From positions 1-21,210 of the forward strand of contig CANRHY010000001.1 of assembly GCA_947630515.1 (NCBI GenBank): a stretch of DNA of 21,210 bases, in the 5' to 3' direction. Positions within the stretch are counted from its first letter, which is position 1; every line of letters starts with the position of its first letter. Shown piece after piece: positions 1 to 7,895 of this stretch. This DNA is from an uncultured Bacilli bacterium. Lineage in GTDB: Bacteria > Bacillota_I > Bacilli_A > RF39 > UBA660. The position numbers and the translations under genes are program-made. Below the pieces are notes generated by a model. It saw nothing but the letters and a program-made list of their open reading frames with translations. It had not been told where the DNA came from and did no database searches.

Positions 1-1
1 T

Positions 2-697
2 ATGAGTTTTGAAGATTTAAAGAAAAGAGTAGAAAGCTTAAAAGAATTTAACCCTATGATGGGTCACCGTGGTTGTAGACTAGATGTAACATACCCAGAA
101 ATAGCAAAAATGCAAACAAGAGCAATAATAGAAGCAGCAATTAATGTATCAAAAGAAGGATTAAATGTAACTCCAGAAATAATGATACCTTTAGTAGGTG
201 ACGAAAACGAAATTAAATATGTAAAATCACTTATCACAGAAACTGCTGATAGTATAATAAAAGAAAATAATTCTAACTTAAAATATAAAGTTGGTACTAT
301 GATAGAAGTTCCAAGAGCCGCAGTAACTGCTGATAGAATAGCCGAGCATGCTGAATACTTTAGTTTTGGAACAAATGATTTAACACAACTAACTTATGGA
401 TTTAGTAGAGATGATGCAGGTAAATTCTTAAATGAATATTATAAAAAAGGTATATTTGAAAGTGATCCATTTGCAAAATTAGATCAAATTGGTGTAGGTA
501 GTTTAATGAAAATAGCAGTAGAAAAAGGAAGAAGTGTAAGACCAGATATCAAACTTGGTATATGTGGTGAACATGGAGGAGAAGCAAGTAGTATTGAATT
601 TTGTCATAAACTTGGACTTGACTATGTTTCTTGTAGTCCTTACCGTGTTCCACTAGCTCGTTTAGCAGCAGCAAGAGCAGCTGTATTAAATAAATAG
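2..697 (+). CDS. ppdK: Pyruvate, phosphate dikinase, C-terminal part (5' end outside window)
   Basis: This is the C-terminal PEP/pyruvate-binding TIM barrel of pyruvate phosphate dikinase, a cytosolic enzyme interconverting pyruvate + ATP + Pi and PEP + AMP + PPi. The frame is open from the first bases, so the ATG at 2 is only an internal methionine. Visible motifs are NPMMGHRGCRL (18-28), IEVPRA with Glu102, FGTNDLTQ with Asn125, GICGEHGG with Cys188, and the family ending CSPYRVPLARLAAARA. Glu102, Asn125 and Cys188 match catalytic Glu745, Asn768 and Cys831 of the Clostridium symbiosum enzyme with one constant offset of 643, so about 640 residues are missing and there are no net indels in this part. 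The CSPYRVP ending favours PPDK over PEP synthase. The stop TAG overlaps the ribosome site of the next gene, 12 bases before its start, so the two are probably co-transcribed. Confidence 0.95.
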   Translation: MSFEDLKKRVESLKEFNPMMGHRGCRLDVTYPEIAKMQTRAIIEAAINVSKEGLNVTPEIMIPLVGDENEIKYVKSLITETADSIIKENNSNLKYKVGTMIEVPRAAVTADRIAEHAEYFSFGTNDLTQLTYGFSRDDAGKFLNEYYKKGIFESDPFAKLDQIGVGSLMKIAVEKGRSVRPDIKLGICGEHGGEASSIEFCHKLGLDYVSCSPYRVPLARLAAARAAVLNK

Positions 698-709
698 GAG
701 AAAAATATT

Positions 710-1684
710 ATGTGTACGGCAATTACTTATTATAAAAAAAGTCATTATTTCGGAAGAAATTTAGATTTAGAGTATTCATATAAAGAAACTGTAACTATAA
801 CTCCTAGAAATTATCCATTTAAATTTAGACAAGTTAAAGAAATAAGTAATCATTATGCTTTAATTGGAATGGCTTATGTTGAAAGTGATTATCCGCTTTA
901 TTATGATGCAATTAATGAATGTGGGTTAGGTATGGCTGGTTTAAATTTTCCAGGTAATGCTTATTATAATGATTTGTTAGCTAATAAAAATAACCTTGCC
1001 CCTTTTGAGTTTATACCTTATATTTTATCTCAATGTAAAGATATAGAAGAAGCAAAGGAGTTATTAAAAAATATTAATATAGCTAATATAAATTATAGTG
1101 ATACATTACCAGTTTCACCACTTCACTTTATAATAGCTGATAAAAATTCTTCAATAACCGTAGAGAGTGTAAAAGATGGACTTAAGGTTTATGATAATCC
1201 AGTTGGAGTGTTAACAAATAATCCAACATTTGATATACATATGTTTAATTTAAATAATTATATGAATTTATCAGTCGAGCCACCTGTTAATAATTTTTCA
1301 AAAGATTTGAATCTCGATGTTTATAGTCGCGGTATGGGTGCTTTAGGACTTCCTGGAGATTTATCTTCTCTTTCAAGATTTGTAAAAGCAACATTTACTA
1401 AAATGAATTCTATATCAGGTGACTCTGAAAATGAAAGTATTAGTCAATTTTTCCATATATTAAATTCAGTTATACAACAAAGAGGTTGTGTACATATGGG
1501 CGAAGATAAATATGAAATAACTATATATTCTTCATGTTGTAATATGGATAAGGGATTATATTATTATACTACTTATGAAAATAGTCAGATAACATGTGTA
1601 GATATGTATAAAGAAGATTTAAATTCTGATAAATTAATTAGTTACGATTTAATAAAGGAAACTCAGATTAAGTATCAAAATTAG
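710..1684 (+). CDS. bsh: Choloylglycine hydrolase family protein (bile salt hydrolase / penicillin V acylase type)
   Basis: This is an Ntn-hydrolase of the choloylglycine hydrolase family, which cleaves the amide bond of glycine- or taurine-conjugated bile acids, or of penicillin V. After removal of Met1 the protein begins with the nucleophile Cys2 (MCTAITY). Other expected active-site residues are present: Arg16 and Asp19 in FGRNLDLEYS, Asn79 in MAGLNFP, Asn171 in TNNPTFD and Arg223 in GLPGDLSSLSRF. The GLNFP and GALGLPGD stretches look more like bile salt hydrolases than penicillin acylases. At 324 residues it has the usual length. There is no signal peptide, so it is probably cytosolic, as in most Gram-positive bile salt hydrolases. 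AGGAG (696-700) fixes the ATG start. It lies directly behind ppdK, with no promoter seen between, and is followed by a weak hairpin. Substrate choice cannot be read from the sequence alone. Confidence 0.9.
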   Translation: MCTAITYYKKSHYFGRNLDLEYSYKETVTITPRNYPFKFRQVKEISNHYALIGMAYVESDYPLYYDAINECGLGMAGLNFPGNAYYNDLLANKNNLAPFEFIPYILSQCKDIEEAKELLKNINIANINYSDTLPVSPLHFIIADKNSSITVESVKDGLKVYDNPVGVLTNNPTFDIHMFNLNNYMNLSVEPPVNNFSKDLNLDVYSRGMGALGLPGDLSSLSRFVKATFTKMNSISGDSENESISQFFHILNSVIQQRGCVHMGEDKYEITIYSSCCNMDKGLYYYTTYENSQITCVDMYKEDLNSDKLISYDLIKETQIKYQN

Positions 1685-1696
1685 TTATAGTTTAAT

Positions 1697-1730
1697 AAGG
1701 GAGAATAGTGAAAAATTCTTCCTTTATTCT
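1697..1730 (+). terminator. Probable weak terminator after the ppdK-bsh unit
   Basis: AAGGGAGAAT (1697-1706) pairs with ATTCTTCCTT (1715-1724) through ten base pairs including one G-U, around an 8-base loop, and is followed by the T-rich TATTCT. The tail is poorer than in a classic intrinsic terminator, so termination may be partial. Confidence 0.5.
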
Positions 1731-1753
1731 CGTGTTAAGTCTTGCTTTTTTCC

Positions 1754-1782
1754 TTGACAGAAATCACTTGGGGGGGTATAAT
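1754..1782 (+). promoter_or_regulatory. Perfect-consensus promoter with a 7-G tract in the spacer
   Basis: TTGACA (1754-1759) and TATAAT (1777-1782) are both perfect sigma-70/sigma-A hexamers, separated by exactly 17 bases. The last seven spacer bases, 1770-1776, are a pure G run touching the -10 box. Transcription would start near 1789 and drive the two surface-protein genes at 1919 and 3091. Gain or loss of a G by slipped-strand mispairing would change the spacing from the optimal 17, as in known phase-variable promoters with homopolymer spacers. The promoter call is direct; phase variation is inferred. Confidence 0.8.
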
Positions 1783-1825
1783 TATATTAATAGATAAAGA
1801 GGATAAATTCTTACTTTACAAAACA

Positions 1826-1893
1826 AAAGACTGAAAATAAAAATTTTAATATGCTTTAAATCAGTCTTTATATTTTTAATATAAAAGCATATT
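1826..1893 (+). promoter_or_regulatory. Structured 5' leader with two interleaved stems (pseudoknot or attenuator-like)
   Basis: Between the promoter and the ribosome site of the 1919 gene are two perfect complementary pairs that interleave. AAAGACTGA (1826-1834) pairs with TCAGTCTTT (1861-1869), nine pairs, followed by ATATTTTT. AATATGCTTT (1848-1857) pairs with AAAGCATATT (1884-1893), ten pairs, ending 8 bases before the ribosome-binding region AAAAGGAGAGGAG. The order A-B-A'-B' allows either an H-type pseudoknot or two competing hairpins, the first of which resembles an intrinsic terminator. No known riboswitch class is recognised. The pairings are seen; a regulatory role is inferred. Confidence 0.5.
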
Positions 1894-1918
1894 TATTAGA
1901 AAAAGGAGAGGAGTAGTA

Positions 1919-3082
1919 ATGAAAAAGAAAAAAATAATAATATGTGTATCTATACTTTTATTAATAATTGTAGGTATAGTTTTATTCTTAATTTTTGGTA
2001 AGAAAAACGAGTATACTATTACGTTTGATTCAAATGGAGGTACAGTTATAGAAAGTCAAACTGTTAAAGAAAATGACTTAGTAAAAAAACCAGTAGACCC
2101 TAAGAAAACTGGATATAAATTTTCTGGTTGGTTTTATGAAAATACACTATTTGATTTTAACACTAAAATAAATAAAGACATTGTATTAAAAGCTTTATGG
2201 AGTAGTGATAAAATTGAAATAAAAGCTAAAGAGTTAAAGTTAGAAGTAGGTAATGAAAAAGTACTAGAGTTTGTAAGTTTACCAGAAGGAGTAAATATTA
2301 CAGATTTAACATTTACTTCAAGTGATCAAAGTATTGCTACAGTAGATAAAAATGGTAAAGTAAAAGCAGTAAAAGCTGGTACAGTAGTAGTAACTATAAT
2401 GACAAAAGATGGCCAAAAAATAGAAATTACTGTAACAATAACTGAAAAGAAAGAAGAAGAAAAACCTGAAGAGAACAGCAGCAGTAATAACAACAATAAT
2501 AGTAGTAATAATAGTAATAACTCAAGTGGAAATAGTGGTAGTAGTGGAAACACTTCAAGCGGTGAAACACCAAGTACACCTACAGAAGTAAACCCTGATG
2601 GAGTAAGTATAAGCGGTGCAAGTACAGTAGAAGTAGGAAGTATAGTAACACTAACAGCTACAGTTACCCCAGATAATGCAACAGATAAAAGTGTAACATG
2701 GAGTAGTGATAATCCAGGTATAGCTTCAGTAGATGGAAGTGGTAACGTAACAGGAGTAAGTGCAGGAACAGTAATAGTAACAGCAACAACTTCAAATGGA
2801 AAAACAGCATCAATCACTATAACAGTAACAGAAAAACCATCTGTATATGTTCTTTACTTTACAGCTGATACACTTGAGTTTATTGGAGGACAACTTACTT
2901 ATCGAGTAAGTGTAACTAAAGATGGAAGTGATTTTACTGATTATGTATCATATACGTATAATAATAAAAAACATTTAAAAGGAGAATCATTATTAGCACC
3001 AACTTTAGATGGACTACCAGATGTAGCTCAAATAACTTTAAGTACTGGAGAAACTATAACAGTATCTGTAGTAAAACAATAG
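1919..3082 (+). CDS. Membrane-anchored surface protein with InlB-type repeat and two BIG2 domains
   Basis: The 387-residue protein has a lysine-rich start and one hydrophobic segment (about 6-27) with no clear signal-peptidase site, so it is probably held in the membrane by its N terminus and faces outward. Then come an InlB B-repeat-like unit (about 31-95: ITFDSNGG, GYKFSGWF, KALW), a BIG2-like Ig domain (about 98-174), an Asn/Ser/Gly-rich linker (about 186-222), a second BIG2 domain (about 226-304, with VTWSSDNPGIASVDGSGNVTGVSAG) and a C-terminal domain not recognised (about 307-387). Such domains are typical of adhesins and cell-wall proteins. There is no LPXTG motif. The ribosome site GGAGAGGAG decides the ATG. 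It is 8 bases from the next gene and shares the poly-G promoter. A long minus-strand open frame here is only a shadow of its regular codon pattern. Confidence 0.85.
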   Translation: MKKKKIIICVSILLLIIVGIVLFLIFGKKNEYTITFDSNGGTVIESQTVKENDLVKKPVDPKKTGYKFSGWFYENTLFDFNTKINKDIVLKALWSSDKIEIKAKELKLEVGNEKVLEFVSLPEGVNITDLTFTSSDQSIATVDKNGKVKAVKAGTVVVTIMTKDGQKIEITVTITEKKEEEKPEENSSSNNNNNSSNNSNNSSGNSGSSGNTSSGETPSTPTEVNPDGVSISGASTVEVGSIVTLTATVTPDNATDKSVTWSSDNPGIASVDGSGNVTGVSAGTVIVTATTSNGKTASITITVTEKPSVYVLYFTADTLEFIGGQLTYRVSVTKDGSDFTDYVSYTYNNKKHLKGESLLAPTLDGLPDVAQITLSTGETITVSVVKQ

Positions 3083-3090
3083 GAGGAATT

Positions 3091-6000
3091 ATGAAAAAAT
3101 ATGGAAAATTAATATTATTTACTATAATATCATTCTTTATAACAACAGGTGTAGTATCTGCAAGAGAAATTACGCTTAATGATATAGGCGAAATAATAAA
3201 TGATAAACAAGCTACACAAGCATATATTATAGGTGAATATGTTTTTACATCTGAATATACAAGTAAAAATAAATTAAAAACAGCTGACTTAATGATTGCT
3301 GCAAAAAGTATTAATATTTTACCTTCTGATGGAGAGTTAGTAGGGAGTGAAACTATTTATGGCAAAATGGCTATAAATTTAATTAGTAGAGATTGGGGAG
3401 ATTCATTATCTAAAGATGACAAATGGACTTTTGATGGTACTGTTTTAGGAAAAGAAGCACTACCAGAAAAATTAAATATTAAATATGTAGATTATGAGTT
3501 TATACCTGAAGTATCAAAAGCTACATTGGTTGATTCAAAAACTGAAAAAACAGAGGGTTATACTACTAAATTAACTCAATATTTTACTAATGGGTATAAT
3601 AATAATTTCGAAACTTATAATTTAGATAGTAGTGATTCAAAAAATATTAAAATATCAGGAATTGTTAAAAAATCAGATAATAATTCTTTTGGAGATTTAT
3701 TTAATGATATAGAAAAAACTGGTTATTACTTTGCTATGATAGTAAAAGTACCAGAAGCAACAGATGAGACATATATCACAGTTAAATTACCTACAGAAAG
3801 TTCTCAAAAAGTTGTAACTGTAAGTAAAACAAATTTTGATGTAAAAGATGGGGCTAATGACGGATTCATAATTATAGCTTCTGTTAGTACAGATTTTATA
3901 GCTTTACCAGCTAGTGAAAGAGTTATAAAAATTGAAGTTGATTTAGATGGAGAAGAAACCCCAACTTATGGTCTAACTACATATACAATTGATTATAGTG
4001 GATTAAAAATACAAACAGAGTCTACTCCTCAAGTTAGTAAAGATACTCCAGAAGATGGTAATAATAAACTAATAGAATGGGGATATGATTCAAGTGAAAA
4101 TGAAATCGATGAAATAACCCTTGAAGGAAATAAGGCAAAGATTAAAGGAACTTTAAAAGAGCAAGAAGTCAATAATGAAGTTTATGGAATAGATAAAATC
4201 GCGGGATATTATTTTCCATTTACATTTGAAATTCCTGATAAAATATTGAGTGAGTTAAATAATGATACAAGTAAATTTGAAGTATCAGCATTAAAAGATA
4301 ATAATGTAGAGAATGTTGATAATACTGATACTAAAACAGTAACTAATTCTGATGGAAGTGTAACAGTATTAGTAAGAATTGACCCAAATGGAGAATGCGC
4401 AAAGGGAACTAAAGAAAAATGTGTAAAATATTTTGCAATAGATTATGATGGAACAGACGGAAAAGAATATCTTAAAACATTATTTACTTTAGATTATTCT
4501 GAAGTTACACTTATAAAAAGTTCTTTAGTTAAATTAAGTGAAGTAGAACCAGAAAAAGTAAGTGGTGAGTCTTGGAAAAATTTAAAGTTAAATGAAGGAT
4601 ATAGTGTTGAATATAAAGAAAATGGTTCTACATTTAATGCAAGTGGTTTAGTTACAGTAGGAGAAAAATTAGATGCGGAAGCTTTTGGTAGCGATGGAAT
4701 AGACAGTAAATATTATTTAATATTTAAAATGACTAAAACAGTAGATGATAATACTACTGAAGAAAATGGGACTGTTAAATTCTTAACTGAAGAAGATGGA
4801 GTATATAAAATTAGTGAAAGCGACTTTAATGGTAAAAAAGCATTATATGTAGTAAAGCATTTAGATAAAAACTCTGAAAATAAAACATTTAATATTACAG
4901 TAGATTATGATGGTGGTGAAACTTATGCGCCTTATACAATTACAATTGATTGGTCTAAAGTAGAATTTCAAGAAGAAACAAAGGCTAAAATTCCAACATT
5001 AATAACTGAAGCTAGTAGTGCGAATTTAGTAGGTATTGAAGAAATAACTGGTGAAACATTTAATTATAAATTTAATTCAAAGGATTCTATAGACGCAAAT
5101 GAAGATAGCGGAGTATTAAAATTAAGTGGAAGTGTAAGAAAACAAGAAAATATTAAAGGCTTTACAGAAACTTTTGGACACTTTGTAGTATTAAAAATAT
5201 CAGGTCCAACTGCAGAAGAAGTAGGAAAAGAAAATACAAAAAAATGGACAGTACAAGTTCGTAATGATGATGAAAATCATGATTATTTAACTCCATATAA
5301 TCCAAATACAAAAGAGTATGAAGCAGGATATGTATTATATTTGTTACATTTAAATAATAAAGACCATAAAACTACAATTAAAGTAGACTGGGACGGATTA
5401 GAAGATAAATATGTAGCAAAGGAAATAGAAATAGATTATACTGGCTTATCATTGCTTACCCCAGAGGAAGTAACTTTTACATATAAAAAACAAGATGGGA
5501 CAGTTGAAGCAATTAAAAAGTATGGTTATGTAGGAGATACTGAAACAACTCCTGCCTCAGATACAATTGATGGATATGATACTGCGTATCGTGATTTTGC
5601 TGGTTGGGTATCAAATGAAACTGATGGTGTAATAGCCGGTGGAGAGTTTGAAATTAAAAAAGGAGAAGCATTTAAAGCTAACTGGAAAATCGAAGATGAA
5701 AAATATGTTAAAGATCAATTAGAGAGTTTGATTGGAAAATTAACAATTTCAGATGAAAATATTCATAATGTTATTATTACGGTTGAACCAAGTGGTATTA
5801 ATGAAAATCTTAATGGATTGTATGATGAAAATTCAGTATTAGCAAAAGATTTAGCAGAAATACTTAAAAAGGAAGAAATAACAAAGGTCAAAGTTAGTAC
5901 TATAGATAAACCTGATGGAGTAGAATTAACTAAATCTGAGAATACTGCTAATCTAGTTTCAACTAAATTAAAAGAATTATTTATAGATGAGACAACTATA

Positions 6001-7839
6001 AATGCATATGCTGTAAAGGAAGGTTATATTAAGATAGAAATTAGTGAGTTTGATAGTTCAGTTCAATTAACTTCTAAAGATAGCCATGCTTATACTTTAA
6101 ATTTTGTAACAACAACAGCAAAGGCAGCAAGTGAGGAAGATTTAAAAAATGCTATTAAAAATGAAAACGTTACCGATATAGTAATTGATGGAGAAGTAAA
6201 TAATTTAGAAGAGCCATTATCAATAGATAGAAAAGTTAGTATAGAAGGTAGTGGAAAAATAGCCGTAAATTCTGATTTGGAGGCTGTTATTAATGTAACA
6301 ACAGGTGGTGAATTAACTATTGATGGTGTTACATTAAGTGGGGCAAAAAATGGTATAAAGATTGACGGCGGAACTGTGAGTGCAACTGGTGTTAAATTTG
6401 AAAGTGTTGCAACAGAAGATGAACAAGCAGGAGTAGTTGTTGAAAACGGAACAATAAATGCTAGTGGTTTAACATTTAATGGTGAAACTTATATGAAGCC
6501 ACTTGTAAAAGCGAGAAAAACAAACACTACAGTTCATGTAACTAAAGAAGCAGCCATAGCGCTCCTAACAGACCCTAATGAAATAAAGGCAACTACTGTT
6601 AAAGAAATAAAAACTGCAGTTGATAGTGAAACTGCATATAATATAAAAGATGAGTTAAAAGATAAAGAAAATTATGATTATTATCACTATTATTTAGATG
6701 ATACTATTCCAGCTAAAAAATGGATAAAAGTAACATTTAATGGTGACAGGGGTATTACAACTTTTCCTAAGTCTTATACAAAATATTATGACGGGGAAAA
6801 AGAAGGTGAGACACTAACTGCTCCAAGTGATATTAAATATCTTGATAGTTATAAAACTAATCTAACTACTTATAAAGCAAATCATTGGACTTGTGGTGGT
6901 ACTAGATATGAATCAAATCAAATTCCAAAACCTAAAGATGGTGGAAGTTTAACATGTTATGCTGAATATACTGCTACTTACAATGCTGAAACAGTAGTTG
7001 AGGTTGATACAATAGATAAACTAAAAAATGCTGTTTCAACGAGTGGTGAAGGCAGCGATAAAAGATATGTAGTTGTTACAAAGCCTATTGATTTAGGTAC
7101 AGAAAAACTTAAGATAGAAAGAGAATTAGTTTTAACTGGAAGCAAATCTGCTTCAGATAATATAGGCGGTTCAATTACTGGACAAATTGAAGTTGCAGCA
7201 AATAATGTAGTATTTAGTGAAATAAATATAATTGGTAAGGGAACTGGAGCCGCAGTAACTATAAAGAATATAGGTTTCCACTCAGACCAATCTACATATT
7301 CAAAAGCTACTGAAGGTGCTAATGGACTAACAAGTTATTTATATTTCGATTTAGATAATCCTGATACAACATTATTCCATAATACTTTTAACGCAGGACC
7401 TAGTACTTATATCGATTTTCCAAATGGAATAGATGGATATAAGGAAGGTGATGAAAGAGAAGTAGGAAGTAATATTACAGGAAATAATTTTACTGATGGT
7501 GGACAAGCAGTAACATTTATAAATATAAGTAGCATAAAAATAAATGGTGATGCTGAAGGAAAACAACCAATATTAGATATAAATCTATCTAATATAACAA
7601 GTACACCACACGCAGATACTAATTTATTAAAAATAAAAACACAAGAAAACGCTGCAACTATAAATATTGGTTCTATCTTTGGTATTAATGGAAAGACAAT
7701 TAATGTATATATAGATAATGAGGCTATTAATGATGCATCTAATTTAACTTTTGGAATATCTAATTATTATAAAGAGAGAATGGTAGTTAAATATGCAACA
7801 CCAGTAGATAGTGAAAAACAAGTAAAAATTGTAAATTAA
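3091..7839 (+). CDS. Very large secreted repeat protein with Ig-like repeats, an InlB-type repeat and beta-helix-like regions
   Basis: This 1582-residue protein begins with a clear signal peptide (MKKY..., hydrophobic core about 6-20, VVSA before Arg25). About four divergent repeats of roughly 150-165 residues follow, each ending in a matching strand: TYTIDYSGL (297-305), LFTLDYSEV (464-472), TITIDWSKV (616-624), EIEIDYTGL (778-786). Next is an InlB-repeat-like unit (about 793-866, DFAGWV and FKANWK). Residues about 1011-1150 and 1300-1550 have short strands with turns such as GGELTIDGVTLSGAKNGIKIDGGTVSATG, suggesting right-handed beta-helix folds. A second InlB-like unit may lie at 1211-1296. 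No LPXTG, C-terminal membrane segment, choline-binding or SLH motif is visible, so it is either released or held by a partner, possibly the anchored protein encoded 8 bases upstream. AGGAGG overlaps the previous stop. The function is probably adhesion or surface display; the enzyme motifs I know are absent. Confidence 0.8.
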   Translation: MKKYGKLILFTIISFFITTGVVSAREITLNDIGEIINDKQATQAYIIGEYVFTSEYTSKNKLKTADLMIAAKSINILPSDGELVGSETIYGKMAINLISRDWGDSLSKDDKWTFDGTVLGKEALPEKLNIKYVDYEFIPEVSKATLVDSKTEKTEGYTTKLTQYFTNGYNNNFETYNLDSSDSKNIKISGIVKKSDNNSFGDLFNDIEKTGYYFAMIVKVPEATDETYITVKLPTESSQKVVTVSKTNFDVKDGANDGFIIIASVSTDFIALPASERVIKIEVDLDGEETPTYGLTTYTIDYSGLKIQTESTPQVSKDTPEDGNNKLIEWGYDSSENEIDEITLEGNKAKIKGTLKEQEVNNEVYGIDKIAGYYFPFTFEIPDKILSELNNDTSKFEVSALKDNNVENVDNTDTKTVTNSDGSVTVLVRIDPNGECAKGTKEKCVKYFAIDYDGTDGKEYLKTLFTLDYSEVTLIKSSLVKLSEVEPEKVSGESWKNLKLNEGYSVEYKENGSTFNASGLVTVGEKLDAEAFGSDGIDSKYYLIFKMTKTVDDNTTEENGTVKFLTEEDGVYKISESDFNGKKALYVVKHLDKNSENKTFNITVDYDGGETYAPYTITIDWSKVEFQEETKAKIPTLITEASSANLVGIEEITGETFNYKFNSKDSIDANEDSGVLKLSGSVRKQENIKGFTETFGHFVVLKISGPTAEEVGKENTKKWTVQVRNDDENHDYLTPYNPNTKEYEAGYVLYLLHLNNKDHKTTIKVDWDGLEDKYVAKEIEIDYTGLSLLTPEEVTFTYKKQDGTVEAIKKYGYVGDTETTPASDTIDGYDTAYRDFAGWVSNETDGVIAGGEFEIKKGEAFKANWKIEDEKYVKDQLESLIGKLTISDENIHNVIITVEPSGINENLNGLYDENSVLAKDLAEILKKEEITKVKVSTIDKPDGVELTKSENTANLVSTKLKELFIDETTINAYAVKEGYIKIEISEFDSSVQLTSKDSHAYTLNFVTTTAKAASEEDLKNAIKNENVTDIVIDGEVNNLEEPLSIDRKVSIEGSGKIAVNSDLEAVINVTTGGELTIDGVTLSGAKNGIKIDGGTVSATGVKFESVATEDEQAGVVVENGTINASGLTFNGETYMKPLVKARKTNTTVHVTKEAAIALLTDPNEIKATTVKEIKTAVDSETAYNIKDELKDKENYDYYHYYLDDTIPAKKWIKVTFNGDRGITTFPKSYTKYYDGEKEGETLTAPSDIKYLDSYKTNLTTYKANHWTCGGTRYESNQIPKPKDGGSLTCYAEYTATYNAETVVEVDTIDKLKNAVSTSGEGSDKRYVVVTKPIDLGTEKLKIERELVLTGSKSASDNIGGSITGQIEVAANNVVFSEINIIGKGTGAAVTIKNIGFHSDQSTYSKATEGANGLTSYLYFDLDNPDTTLFHNTFNAGPSTYIDFPNGIDGYKEGDEREVGSNITGNNFTDGGQAVTFINISSIKINGDAEGKQPILDINLSNITSTPHADTNLLKIKTQENAATINIGSIFGINGKTINVYIDNEAINDASNLTFGISNYYKERMVVKYATPVDSEKQVKIVN

Positions 7840-7843
7840 TTAG

Positions 7844-7880
7844 AATATAAGGGTGTGATAAACACATCCTTATATTATTT
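7844..7880 (+). terminator. Intrinsic terminator of the surface-protein operon
   Basis: AATATAAGGGTGTG (7844-7857) pairs with CACATCCTTATATT (7863-7876) through 14 pairs with one G-U, around the 5-base loop ATAAA, and is followed by ATTTT. It lies 5 bases after the stop of the giant gene and just before the ribosome site of the next gene. Confidence 0.8.
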
Positions 7881-7895
7881 TAAAGGGAGGTAATA

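Noticed and set aside
1708..1797. Short GTG-started frame running through the first poly-G tract (29 codons)
   Set aside because: It overlaps a perfect consensus promoter and starts within a terminator-like hairpin; the purine-rich stretch before it is explained by the hairpin stem.
2326..2817. 163-codon minus-strand open frame opposite the BIG2 protein
   Set aside because: It is Leu/Val/Ser-rich low-complexity sequence mirroring the Asn/Ser linker and BIG2 codons of the plus-strand gene, which has clear domains and a ribosome site.
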